Source: Bacteroidales bacterium (GTDB taxonomy: Bacteria > Bacteroidota > Bacteroidia > Bacteroidales > JACABE01). Taken from it: a stretch of DNA of 61,109 nucleotides. The first letter of the stretch is position 1, and each line of letters opens with the position of its first letter. Below, piece by piece: positions 7,850-15,762 of this stretch. The notes below the pieces were generated by a model. The model was not told the origin of the DNA. It made no database searches and saw only the letters and a program-made list of their open reading frames with translations. Where the stretch lies: the NCBI GenBank assembly GCA_023251515.1, contig JAHEYQ010000027.1, positions 1 through 61,109 on the forward strand, read 5' to 3'. Both the position numbers and the translations under genes were made by a program.

Positions 7850-8998
7850 ATGAGAAAAATTTTATCATTAAGTTTATTTTTATTTGTCAGTATAAATATT
7901 ACAATTGCACAAATAGAAAATGAGATCAGAGCATATGTAGATAGTACAGAATTAATAGTTAATAATGGAAGAAAGCTACTTGTTCAACAGTTAAATAACG
8001 AAAATTATATTAAAGCCAAAGAAATATATATTTTTTTAAATAACAAAACATTAAACTCAAATTATAAAGCTTTTACATATAATGAGAAGTTGTATATTAA
8101 TGTATTAATCAGAGATTGGAATACAATTTTATTATTATTCACAAATTATGAATCTGAAATTAAGTATCATACGTATCCGAATCTGTATCCAATTTGGTCT
8201 GTCTTATATGATGATATTGTAAAAAAATCAGAAACTTTAATGTTACAATTAAAAAACAGCGAATTAAGTAATGAAAACAAAAGTATTATTGAACTATATT
8301 TGTATCTTTTAAAGGTTGGAAATATTGACAATGTATATAATAAAAAGTTAAGCAATTATTTGGATTTATATAGGAATTCTAAATATGAAAAATTTATAAA
8401 GAACTATTTACCTAATAAACAAACAAAAGGGTCAATGTCAGTTTCAATGGGTTCAGGAATGATACTTTCTTCAGGTAAATTAAAATCGAATTTTAATTCG
8501 GGTGCAATGTTTAATATGTCATTGGATTTTAATATTGAAAAGATTTTTACATCATTGTATTTTGAAGGGGGTGGACTATTTTTAAAAAATTCATTCCAGG
8601 CAAAAGTAAATTCAGATAGCATTACTTTTAATACAGATGATAGATTTAGCTATTTTAATGGAGGATTAAAAGGAGGATATTTTTTAATTAGAAATAAAAG
8701 GCTACATTTTACTCCTTATTTAAGCATATCAGGACTTACAATAGAAAGTACCCTGTATAAAGATATTGACAAAGATGAATATGAAGTGGCAACTTCATTT
8801 TGTTATGGATTTGGGGTTCACTCAGAAATTAAATTATTTGGCTTTAATCATTCTAATTATTATGGAACATCATTAAATTCATATATTAGTTTAAAAATTG
8901 AAAGTGGTTATAATATAATTACAAAGCATAAAAATAATTATTCAGGGAATATAACATATTTAAATTTTGCATTAGTCTGGGGAATAGGTGATTTCTAA
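7850..8998 (+). CDS. Secreted protein with C-terminal outer-membrane barrel-like region
   Basis: The product is 382 aa with a signal peptide (MRKILSLSLFLFVSINITIA, cut before QIENE). Residues about 20-190 are helical and tyrosine/asparagine rich. From about 195 onward alternating strands with Gly and aromatic residues (SVSMGSGMILSSGKL, YFEGGGLFLKN, ...LNFALVWGIGDF) and a terminal aromatic suggest a small outer-membrane beta-barrel. I do not recognise a family. Its stop codon abuts type-B module copy 4 with no spacer or hairpin. Confidence 0.65.
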   Translation: MRKILSLSLFLFVSINITIAQIENEIRAYVDSTELIVNNGRKLLVQQLNNENYIKAKEIYIFLNNKTLNSNYKAFTYNEKLYINVLIRDWNTILLLFTNYESEIKYHTYPNLYPIWSVLYDDIVKKSETLMLQLKNSELSNENKSIIELYLYLLKVGNIDNVYNKKLSNYLDLYRNSKYEKFIKNYLPNKQTKGSMSVSMGSGMILSSGKLKSNFNSGAMFNMSLDFNIEKIFTSLYFEGGGLFLKNSFQAKVNSDSITFNTDDRFSYFNGGLKGGYFLIRNKRLHFTPYLSISGLTIESTLYKDIDKDEYEVATSFCYGFGVHSEIKLFGFNHSNYYGTSLNSYISLKIESGYNIITKHKNNYSGNITYLNFALVWGIGDF

Positions 8999-9098
8999 AA
9001 AGAAAAATACATATTCACAGTATGAATATCGAATGCTTTTTATAAAATTGGAATATATGCAATTGCAGATATTTATTTGTTTGTGATCATTTTAAATA
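8996..9098 (+). repeat. Type-B module, diverged copy 4
   Basis: The sequence from AAAAAGAAAAATAC to TTTGTGATCAT aligns along its length with 2556-2649 (AGATGCAATT...ATTTATTTGTTAGTGGTCAT). The promoter box is decayed (ACATATTCAC), so the operon downstream may use another promoter. The module begins at the stop codon of the preceding gene. Confidence 0.55.
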
Positions 9099-9172
9099 GA
9101 TGCCTCTGAGTTCACAAATTTATTGCAACAAAATACATATCCGATTTGTTGTATGATAAAAAAAATAGAAAT

Positions 9173-9583
9173 ATGGCAAAGCAAATATTTATCAATATAG
9201 CTGTAAAAGACTTACAGAAATCCATGGACTTTTATACTGCATTAGGGTTTACAAACAATCCTCAATTTTCAGACGATTCGGGAAAGTGTATGGTTTGGAG
9301 TGATAGCATTTTTGTAATGATACTAAACCACGAAAAATTTGCAAGTTTTGCAACTAAACCAATCGCTGACACCAAATCGAAAATAGCAGGACTTTTTTCA
9401 TTATCTTTCGACAGTTTGGAAGAAGTAAATCAAGTTATGACCAAAGGCCTGAATGCCGGTGGTATAGAGCCAAGCGAGATGAAGGATTATGGTTTTATGC
9501 AGCAGCGAACAATTGAAGATTTTGATGGACATACCTGGGAACTTTTTTTTATGGATATTACCAAGTTTCCACAACAATCATAA
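9173..9583 (+). CDS. VOC family protein (glyoxalase/bleomycin-resistance fold)
   Basis: The product is 136 aa from the ATG at 9173 (MAKQIFINIAVKDLQKSMDFY); a longer frame from 9146 adds nine lysine/asparagine-rich residues and is less likely. Typical VOC elements are the opening strand INIAVKDLQKSMDFYTALGF, the middle VWSDSIFVMILN, and the C-terminal DFDGHTWELFFMD. VOC proteins bind a divalent metal and act on or sequester small molecules; the substrate is unknown. It is the first gene of a compact four-gene group (9173-11171). Confidence 0.85.
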   Translation: MAKQIFINIAVKDLQKSMDFYTALGFTNNPQFSDDSGKCMVWSDSIFVMILNHEKFASFATKPIADTKSKIAGLFSLSFDSLEEVNQVMTKGLNAGGIEPSEMKDYGFMQQRTIEDFDGHTWELFFMDITKFPQQS

Positions 9584-9592
9584 ATGTTACAG

Positions 9593-9979
9593 ATGAATAA
9601 AGACGTTCAAGAATATAATCAGTCTTTAGATAAAGTTAATCTTTGTAACAAATTGGCTACTATTATTGATGCACATCTGAAGAATTCAGAAAATAAAATT
9701 TGGCATGCACACCCTGTTTGGTTTATAGATGGCAACCCGATTGTTGGCTACTCTAAACAAAAAAAGGGAATCAGATTAATGTTCTGGAGCGGAGCAGATT
9801 TTGAAGAAAACAGTTTACATATTCGGGGTACAAAATTTAAAGATGCTTCTGTTTTTTACCAATCGGAGGAAGAAATTAATACCGATGACATCATAAGATG
9901 GCTTGAAAAATCGGAGCAAATCCAATGGGATTATAAAAACATCGTAAAGCGAAAAGGGAAATTAGAACGACTAAAATAA
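9593..9979 (+). CDS. DUF1801-type protein
   Basis: The product is 128 aa from the ATG at 9593; 9584 is a possible earlier start that would abut the previous stop. The segment KIWHAHPVWFIDGNPIVGYSKQKKGIRLMFWSG matches the DUF1801/YdhG-like fold, a small cytoplasmic domain of unknown biochemical role often found beside VOC and SRPBCC genes. It is transcribed with its neighbours, with 9-13 bp on either side. Confidence 0.75.
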   Translation: MNKDVQEYNQSLDKVNLCNKLATIIDAHLKNSENKIWHAHPVWFIDGNPIVGYSKQKKGIRLMFWSGADFEENSLHIRGTKFKDASVFYQSEEEINTDDIIRWLEKSEQIQWDYKNIVKRKGKLERLK

Positions 9980-9989
9980 TTTAAAAAAT

Positions 9990-10427
9990 ATGGCAGAAAT
10001 TAATCCACACATTAACTTCAACGGAAATGCCGAAGAAGCATTCAATTTTTACAAATCAGTATTTGGCGGAGAGTTCGCAAAAATAATACGTTTTAAAGAT
10101 TTAGCAAGTACCGGATTTCAGGTGACAGAAAAAGAAGCAAATAAAATAATGCACATTGCTTTACCCATTGGCAAAAGTGTTTTAATGGCCAATGATGTAC
10201 CAGAAATATTAGGACGGACAAACGAAAATGAGAACAGAAGCAAAATAGTAATTAGTGCAGTAAGCAAAGAAGAAGCTGACAAATTATTCAATGGACTTTC
10301 AGTAGGCGGAGAAATTGAAATGCCTATTTCTGAAAGTCCCTGGGGTTCATATTTTGGTATGTTTAGAGACAAATATGGTATTGAATGGATGGTGGACTTT
10401 GACCCGAAATTTAACGGACAGTTTTAA
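9990..10427 (+). CDS. VOC family protein, PhnB-like
   Basis: The product is 145 aa. INPHINFNGNAEEAFNFYKSVFGGEF and the C-terminal WGSYFGMFRDKYGIEWMVDFD are characteristic of the PhnB/3-demethylubiquinone-methyltransferase-like branch of the VOC superfamily. No phosphonate genes are nearby, so the PhnB name denotes only the family. It lies 10 bp after the DUF1801 gene and 12 bp before the SDR gene, which suggests one transcript. Confidence 0.85.
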   Translation: MAEINPHINFNGNAEEAFNFYKSVFGGEFAKIIRFKDLASTGFQVTEKEANKIMHIALPIGKSVLMANDVPEILGRTNENENRSKIVISAVSKEEADKLFNGLSVGGEIEMPISESPWGSYFGMFRDKYGIEWMVDFDPKFNGQF

Positions 10428-10439
10428 AAATAAAAACAT

Positions 10440-11171
10440 ATGGAAAATAAAAATGGAAAAGTAGCCCTGATTACAGGGGCAAACAAAGGAATTGGCAAAG
10501 AAATAGCACGTCAATTAGGTTTACTCGGATTTACAGTTGTGCTCACAACTCGTAACCAAAATGAAGGCGCAAAAGCGGTTGAAGAACTTGTTGCAGCAGG
10601 TTGTGATGCATATATGGTGGCACTTGAAGTTACCAGTGCTTCCGATATTGCCAATCTTGCGAAATATCTCGAAGAGAAATTTGGTAAACTGGACATTTTA
10701 GTAAATAATGCAGGAATTGCGATTGAATGGGACGGACAACCAACAAACCCGGATAAGGTTCGTCGTACACTCGAAACCAACCTTATCGCTCCCTATGCAA
10801 TCACAGAAGCATTAGTGCCCTTACTTTCATTGAGTGACGATGCAAGGGTGATTAACCAATCGTCGCAATTAGGTTCTATTGATGCAGCAGAGAAAATGTG
10901 GCAGTATATTTCGGGTTTCATGACCGTGGGATATGCGACATCTAAGGCAGGCCTTAATATGCTTACACAAATTCAATCAAAAACATTAGAAGTAAAAGGA
11001 ATTGCAGTTGCAGCAGCCCATCCTGGCTGGGTAAAGACTGACTTAGGTACAGATGCTGCCCCTATGGAAGTTGAAGAAGGTGCAAGTACAGTAGTTAGTC
11101 TTGTAACAATTGCAAGAGAACAATTTCCTCATGGTCAATTAGTACACAAAGGTGAGAGAATACCTTGGTAA
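10440..11171 (+). CDS. SDR family NAD(P)-dependent oxidoreductase
   Basis: The product is 243 aa. The nucleotide-binding motif TGANKGIG (about 12-19), NNAG (about 89-92), a catalytic serine in NQSSQLG and the YATSK motif (Tyr165, Lys169) are all present, so the enzyme should be active. The sequence resembles carbonyl-reductase-like SDRs. It is the last gene of the VOC-DUF1801-VOC-SDR group, which is followed by the most perfect boundary hairpin (11215-11239). The substrate is unknown. Confidence 0.88.
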   Translation: MENKNGKVALITGANKGIGKEIARQLGLLGFTVVLTTRNQNEGAKAVEELVAAGCDAYMVALEVTSASDIANLAKYLEEKFGKLDILVNNAGIAIEWDGQPTNPDKVRRTLETNLIAPYAITEALVPLLSLSDDARVINQSSQLGSIDAAEKMWQYISGFMTVGYATSKAGLNMLTQIQSKTLEVKGIAVAAAHPGWVKTDLGTDAAPMEVEEGASTVVSLVTIAREQFPHGQLVHKGERIPW

Positions 11172-11214
11172 TGCTAATTTAATTGAAAATACATTCAACT
11201 AATTGAGTAAAGTG

Positions 11215-11239
11215 CCCTGCCAGTAATTCGCTGGCAGGG
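11215..11239. repeat. Boundary hairpin 5 (perfect)
   Basis: A perfect 9-bp inverted repeat, CCCTGCCAG / CTGGCAGGG, around the loop TAATTCG. It starts 44 bp after the SDR stop. It is the likely ancestral form from which the other boundary hairpins differ by a few bases. TAGTAATTCGACTACGCTCA follows, a piece of the REP-like family seen at 40888-40961 and 55003. Confidence 0.75.
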
Positions 11240-11469
11240 ATAGTAATTCGACTACGCTCAATAACCACCACTTACAGCATTGGACATATGAATATATTTT
11301 TCCTGACCAATGATAGGTTGGTTTCATTTTTAGGTTTAAATTTATTTTATAAACCTTTAAATTGAGGTTATATTATTTTTTTAATTTGCAAATAATAAAT
11401 AGCTATAGGATTGCAAGTATAAAAAAGTTGGCGGCAAATTTTAAATTAACTTACTAAATACAAATATTT

Positions 11470-11931
11470 ATGGCAAAAGAAATGATTGTTGAAAAATCTA
11501 TTATTATAGACAAACCAAGTCTGGAAGTATTTAATTTACTTAAAATTACAAAAAATCAGGAAAATTTTAGTGAATGGAACATGAAGGACCCAAATAAGGA
11601 AACAACTTCTACAGGAACTGATGGAACTGTGGGTTTTATTTACACATGGAATAGTAAAAACAATAGCGTTGGTGCAGGCAGTCAAAAAATTATTACACTT
11701 ATTGAAGGTGAGCTAATTGAATATGATTTAATATTTGAAAGACCGATGAAGAATAAGGGCAGATCAAAATTTGCTGTTCAATCATTGTCGGCTACACAAA
11801 CAAAAGTTACATGGACTTTTCTTAGCCCAACAAAATTTCCAATGAGTTTATTTAAAGGAATATTTCAGAAAATGCTGGGAAAAGATATAATCCAAAGTCT
11901 TGAAAACCTTAAGATACTTTTGGAAAAATAA
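11470..11931 (+). CDS. SRPBCC (START/Bet v1-like) family protein
   Basis: The product is 153 aa. It opens with EMIVEKSIIIDKPSLEVFNLLKI, the strand-plus-helix start of polyketide-cyclase/dehydrase-like SRPBCC domains, and ends in a long amphipathic helix (LFKGIFQKMLGKDIIQSLENLKILLEK). Such proteins form a hydrophobic cavity for small ligands; no ligand can be named. It is a single-gene unit with a 298-bp upstream spacer that carries hairpin 5 and only a weak promoter candidate (ttaatttgc near 11380). Confidence 0.8.
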   Translation: MAKEMIVEKSIIIDKPSLEVFNLLKITKNQENFSEWNMKDPNKETTSTGTDGTVGFIYTWNSKNNSVGAGSQKIITLIEGELIEYDLIFERPMKNKGRSKFAVQSLSATQTKVTWTFLSPTKFPMSLFKGIFQKMLGKDIIQSLENLKILLEK

Positions 11932-11955
11932 ACCAGCCTAAAATCGAGTAAACTG

Positions 11956-11981
11956 CCCTGCCATTAATTAGCTATGCAGGG
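11956..11981. repeat. Boundary hairpin 6, right end of the accessory island
   Basis: CCCTGC (11956-11961) pairs with GCAGGG (11976-11981) around catTAATTAGCTAT, 24 bp after the SRPBCC stop; AAATCGAGTAAACTG precedes it. It is followed by ATTTCGGCAAGCTCA, another REP-family fragment. No further boundary element is seen to the right, so this is taken as the island edge. Confidence 0.7.
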
Positions 11982-12220
11982 AGAGTATTTCGGCAAGCTC
12001 AAAAAGCACTGGTGATCCATGTCCCGAGAGGACCGATATATGGATCTGCGTTCTAAAAAATCCGTTCATTAAAATAATTTACATTAAAAAAACCCTCGGG
12101 AACTATGTACCCATGGAGTTGAAGAATAATTTCGCAATAATACTCTGAGTTTCCTCTGTGAAACACTGTGTAATAAAGCAATTCTAAAATCTGCAATCGT
12201 TAATCGTTGTTCTTAAATTA

Positions 12221-12307
12221 TTTATTCAATTACTCAATTATTCTATTACTCTGTAATTCAATTACTCAATTACTCAGTTACTCAGTTATTCTATTACTCA
12301 GTTATTC
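12221..12307. repeat. Period-8 degenerate tandem array
   Basis: About eleven octamers of the form ATTCAATT / ACTCAATT / ACTCAGTT / ATTCTATT follow one another without gaps, ending at the 3' end of the CRP/FNR gene. The same period-8 family occurs at 35287, 35345, 35755, 38212-38515, 54941, 55023 and 55137. The preceding stretch 11990-12220 is non-coding with no feature I can name, apart from gtcccgag, which recurs near 58528. Confidence 0.8.
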
Positions 12308-12311
12308 TCCA

Positions 12312-13007
12312 TCATCCTGCTTCACTTATTTTAACAAGTCTTTCAAAATCAAGAATCTGAAAAGTTTTGCCTTCAATACTTATTAATCCGTCTTCCTGAA
12401 ATTTTTTCAGTATCCTAATAACCGTTTCAGAGTTCATTCCGGTAAGTTCAGCCAGATCTTTACGCGAAATCGGAATATTAAATTCATTCGATTTAAAAAT
12501 CCGGTTCGACATACACAGTAAAATATCAGCCAAACGACCATAAGATTGTTTGTGCATCAGGCAAAAAAATCTGCCATGTATGGTTTCGCTGTTCGAAACC
12601 AACATTTCGATAATACCTTTGGCAAAAGCAGTATTTTTGTTGATAATCTGTTTAAAAATATTTATATCAATCTGTTTTACATGCGTTTCTATATAAGCCA
12701 TTGCCGAATAAGGAAAAACATTAGAACCTTCTTTTAAAGATGAAAGCCCGAGCAGATTACCATCGGTAACCATTTTCAGTACAAGGGTACTTTGGTTGTT
12801 CTCAATAAAAACTTTAACCAGCCCTTTTTTAATATACATTATATGAGATGAAAGCGAACCCTGTTTGCATAGGGTTTCTCCGGCATTAAAAACAACGTTT
12901 ACAGATTTAGAATCTATTAATTCCTGCTCTTCTACTGTAAGCATATCAAAACACTGACAATGAGGAGAACTAATGGTACAACCGGTAAATTTTTCTTTAT
13001 TTGGCAT
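12312..13007 (-). CDS. CRP/FNR-family transcriptional regulator
   Basis: The product is 231 aa. Residues about 25-125 form a cyclic-nucleotide-binding-like beta roll (FNAGETLCKQGSLSSHIMYIKKGLVKVF), followed by a dimer helix and a winged HTH (ISRKDLAELTGMNSETVIRILKKFQEDGLI, recognition helix about 190-205). The N-terminus carries Cys10, Cys17 and Cys19 and there is another Cys at about 46, reminiscent of FNR-type iron-sulfur proteins, though the spacing differs from E. coli FNR. It is divergent from the cytochrome gene with a palindromic operator between them, so it likely regulates that operon and itself. Confidence 0.85.
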   Translation of the reverse strand: MPNKEKFTGCTISSPHCQCFDMLTVEEQELIDSKSVNVVFNAGETLCKQGSLSSHIMYIKKGLVKVFIENNQSTLVLKMVTDGNLLGLSSLKEGSNVFPYSAMAYIETHVKQIDINIFKQIINKNTAFAKGIIEMLVSNSETIHGRFFCLMHKQSYGRLADILLCMSNRIFKSNEFNIPISRKDLAELTGMNSETVIRILKKFQEDGLISIEGKTFQILDFERLVKISEAG

Positions 13008-13055
13008 AGTATGTCAATAAAAATATTTATGCAATAATACAATAAAATCAGATAC

Positions 13056-13077
13056 AAAACTGACCTATATCAGTTTT
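13056..13077. promoter_or_regulatory. CRP/FNR-type operator (TGA-N6-TCA)
   Basis: The perfect arms AAAACTGA (13056-13063) and TCAGTTTT (13070-13077) are separated by 6 nt. TGA-N6-TCA is the spacing used by the CRP/FNR superfamily (as in TTGAT-N4-ATCAA). It lies in the 177-bp gap between the regulator and the multiheme cytochrome gene, about 75 bp upstream of that gene's -7 box. Confidence 0.7.
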
Positions 13078-13150
13078 TTTATAAGAATACATCAATATTT
13101 AACACGTTCTAAACAGTCTTAACATTTTGATATTTAATCATATTAAAATA

Positions 13151-13158
13151 TACTTTTG
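13151..13158 (+). promoter_or_regulatory. -7 element TACTTTTG of the cytochrome operon
   Basis: TACTTTTG matches TAnnTTTG. A TTG at 13127-13129 could be the -33 box at a slightly long spacing of 21 bp. The imperfect dyad TGAT-N5-ATCA (13128-13140) overlaps this region and may be a second regulator half-site pair. Confidence 0.5.
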
Positions 13159-13184
13159 TAAAGTAAAAAAAAATAATTTTAGTA

Positions 13185-14582
13185 ATGAAAAAGTATTTAA
13201 AGGGTATGAGCAAAAACAGACTAAACAAAGGATTAATCTTAATGTTAACCATATTAAGTTTATCTATCACATCATGTTACGAATACGACCCTGATCCCTT
13301 ACCGGATCCGAACGCCAAAGTGGCATCATGTGAGGGTTGTCATACCAATTATGCCCATTTACAGGCAGTCTATACACCCGATACAGGAGCACCTGCAGGA
13401 GGTTGCGGCGGAGAAGCACCACATTACGAACCATACGACAGAGTTTATATGGGTGGAAGCGGTTTTGCTGATTATAAGAAAACTGCACATTATAGTGTAG
13501 GATGCGTGGGTTGTCATAATGGTGTAGATAAAACTTCTGATAAAAAACTTGCCCATTCAGGAAGTTTTGTAGCACAACCAAGTACTATTTATGAAGACAA
13601 ATGCGGCAGTTGCCACCAAACAATTGTAAACAAGTTTAAAACCAGCATACATAACGGAACCGGACAAAAAAGAAAAGTTGCTATCCGCAGTGGATTTTCT
13701 TCAAGTCAGGATTTCAGCCAATTACCTGAACACAAAATTGAAGGATATAACAAAAACTGTAAAACATGTCACGGCACCTGCGGCAACTGTCACGTAGTCA
13801 GACCACTAATTGGAGGCGGCGGATTGGCTCAGGGACATATGTTTAAGAAAACACCCGATATGATTAATGTATGCGTTACATGCCATGTATCGCGTGGCGG
13901 ACATGCTTATCTGGGAGTAGCAGCCGGTACACAACCCGATGTTCATCTTACCAAAATGGGTTACAAATGTGTTGATTGTCATGATGGTGCAGAATTACAT
14001 GGCGATGGAGTTCCTGTGGAACAACGCTATGCTTATTCAAAATTGCCAAAATGCAAAACCTGTCATCCTAATCAGGAATCAACAAATCAATATCATTCAC
14101 AACATTACGATGATTTCAATTGTCAGGTATGTCATTCGCAGAATTACAATAATTGCGGAAGTTGTCACATACACGGACAAGGTGCCAGAGTTCCATCCTA
14201 TATGGGATTTAAAATTGCCCGTAATCCTTTACCGGGTTTAAAACCAGGTTTCGATTTTACTTTGGTACGCCGCACATTGGCAGCACCCGACAACTGGGCA
14301 GTATATCAGCAACCAGATTATACAAACTTTAATGCATTACCTACTTACAATTATACATCACCTCACAATATCCTGAAATTTACCAATCGCACTACAGTAG
14401 GCACAGGCAGCTGTTCTTCCAAATGTCATATCCGCAACGAAAGCGGAACATTGGTAAACAAAGAATTATATCTGTTCAATAGCGATTTATTGCAATGGGA
14501 ACAAGGAGCAACATCAGGTATTACATGCGACGGACATTTACCAGCATCATGGTTTGCAAAATCAACAAATTCAAAAAAATAA
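13185..14582 (+). CDS. Multiheme c-type cytochrome lipoprotein
   Basis: The product is 465 aa. The SPII signal ends in LSITSCYEYDPD, placing it on the periplasmic or outer face of a membrane. Ten CxxCH heme-attachment motifs are visible (CEGCH, CVGCH, CGSCH, CKTCH, CGNCH, CVTCH, CVDCH, CKTCH, CQVCH, CGSCH), plus a CSSKCH motif (CX3CH) near the C-terminus that may bind an eleventh heme. The closely spaced CKTCHGTCGNCH resembles octaheme/decaheme electron-transfer or reductase folds. An alternative ATG near 13206 exists. It is followed after 36 bp by a double-rhodanese lipoprotein in the same orientation. Its role is probably electron transfer to, or reduction of, a sulfur or nitrogen compound or an extracellular acceptor; the acceptor cannot be deduced. 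Confidence 0.88.
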   Translation: MKKYLKGMSKNRLNKGLILMLTILSLSITSCYEYDPDPLPDPNAKVASCEGCHTNYAHLQAVYTPDTGAPAGGCGGEAPHYEPYDRVYMGGSGFADYKKTAHYSVGCVGCHNGVDKTSDKKLAHSGSFVAQPSTIYEDKCGSCHQTIVNKFKTSIHNGTGQKRKVAIRSGFSSSQDFSQLPEHKIEGYNKNCKTCHGTCGNCHVVRPLIGGGGLAQGHMFKKTPDMINVCVTCHVSRGGHAYLGVAAGTQPDVHLTKMGYKCVDCHDGAELHGDGVPVEQRYAYSKLPKCKTCHPNQESTNQYHSQHYDDFNCQVCHSQNYNNCGSCHIHGQGARVPSYMGFKIARNPLPGLKPGFDFTLVRRTLAAPDNWAVYQQPDYTNFNALPTYNYTSPHNILKFTNRTTVGTGSCSSKCHIRNESGTLVNKELYLFNSDLLQWEQGATSGITCDGHLPASWFAKSTNSKK

Positions 14583-14618
14583 ATTCAATTAATCATAAAT
14601 TTAAAAATTAAAAAAACG

Positions 14619-15623
14619 ATGAAAAAAATCAATGTATGGATGCTAAGCATCTTATTATTTGTAGCAGTTTTTACGGGATGTAAAAAAGACGAAACTACAC
14701 CAACGCCAACCCCTGTAAACGAATCAGAATTATTGGCTACTTATCTTGAATCTACCAATTCGCCATTGGGAAAAGATTATGTAAATACCGATATGCCATC
14801 AGTAATCACAGCAACAGATGTTTATACTTTAAATCAAACCAATCAGATTTATATTATCGACATCAGAAACAAAGGCGATTATGATACTTTAGGACATATT
14901 CAGAATGCAGTTCAGGTGCCTTTGGCAAATTTATTAACACACATCAAAGGAGTAAATCTGGCTAACTATTCAAAAGTAGCTATCGTTTGTTATACCGGAC
15001 AAACAGCAGGTTTCGGAGCATTATTACTTCGTTTGATGGGTTATGATAAAGTTTTCTCAATGAAATGGGGAATGTGTTCATGGAATACCAAATTTGCAGC
15101 AAAATGGAATAATTCAGTTTCAAATACTTACGCTACACAATTTACTACAACAGCTTCACCTAAAGCAGCAGCCGGAAGTTTACCGACTTTAAATACAGGA
15201 AAAACCACCGGACAGGAAATTCTTGAAGCACGTGTAAATGCATTATTAACAGAAGGCTTTGGACCTGCAACAGTAACCAATGCCACCGTTTTCGGAGCTT
15301 TGAACAATTATTACGTTGTTAACTATTGGCCAGAAGCACAATACAATTTAGGACATATACCAGGAGCTATTCAATACACTCCTAAAGCTTCAATGAAAAT
15401 AGCTGCTGATTTAAAAACATTACCAACCAATAAACCAATTGCAGTTTATTGCTATACAGGTCAAACCAGTGCTTATTTAGCAGCATATTTACGCTTATTA
15501 GGCTATGATGCAAAATCAATATTATATGGCACCAACGGAATGGCATTCGATTTTATGACTACAAATAACATTACACCTACTTTCACAGCTGCTGAAATTA
15601 AAGGATATAACTACGTACAATAA
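14619..15623 (+). CDS. Double-rhodanese-domain lipoprotein
   Basis: The product is 334 aa. The SPII signal is MKKINVWMLSILLFVAVFTG followed by the lipid-bearing Cys. Two rhodanese domains follow, each with DIRNKGDYDTLGHI / VVNYWPEAQYNLGHI substrate-side segments and an active-site loop CYTGQT (in VAIVCYTGQTAGF and IAVYCYTGQTSAY), so both domains keep the sulfur-carrying cysteine. The family transfers sulfane sulfur between donors such as thiosulfate or polysulfide and an acceptor. Its position directly after the multiheme cytochrome and before a terminator suggests a two-gene operon handling sulfur compounds in the periplasm. Confidence 0.88.
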   Translation: MKKINVWMLSILLFVAVFTGCKKDETTPTPTPVNESELLATYLESTNSPLGKDYVNTDMPSVITATDVYTLNQTNQIYIIDIRNKGDYDTLGHIQNAVQVPLANLLTHIKGVNLANYSKVAIVCYTGQTAGFGALLLRLMGYDKVFSMKWGMCSWNTKFAAKWNNSVSNTYATQFTTTASPKAAAGSLPTLNTGKTTGQEILEARVNALLTEGFGPATVTNATVFGALNNYYVVNYWPEAQYNLGHIPGAIQYTPKASMKIAADLKTLPTNKPIAVYCYTGQTSAYLAAYLRLLGYDAKSILYGTNGMAFDFMTTNNITPTFTAAEIKGYNYVQ

Positions 15624-15647
15624 AAATCATTTTATTGTGATTGTTTT

Positions 15648-15678
15648 AAGCTGCTTCGATTTCGGAGCAGCTTTTTTA
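15648..15678 (+). terminator. Rho-independent terminator of the cytochrome-rhodanese operon
   Basis: AAGCTGCTTCG / CGGAGCAGCTT forms an 11-bp stem (one G-T pair) around ATTT, followed by TTTTTATTT. It lies between convergent genes. Confidence 0.85.
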
Positions 15679-15762
15679 TTTAATACAAATCCTCATAAAA
15701 AAAACACGTAAACAAAATCAGATAATTTCATTTACGTGCTTTTAGAAAAAACTTTAAGTAAA

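Noticed and set aside
911..11981. Classical integron cassette array with attC sites
   Set aside because: The junctions carry hairpins, but no GTTRRRY core site follows them, the units have their own promoters, and no tyrosine recombinase is in the window. Kept only as an analogy.
12221..12307. CRISPR array
   Set aside because: The repeats are gapless 8-mers without unique spacers and there are no cas genes. The same holds for the other period-8 arrays and for the 190-bp tandem units at 38231-38818.
13128..13140. Second FNR site TGAT-N5-ATCA
   Set aside because: The TGA to TCA spacing is 7, not 6, so it does not fit the family; only the 13056-13077 palindrome was called.
13939..14241. Alternative 100-residue frame inside the cytochrome gene
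   Set aside because: It is a shadow frame of a strongly supported multiheme cytochrome, with no signal or family match.
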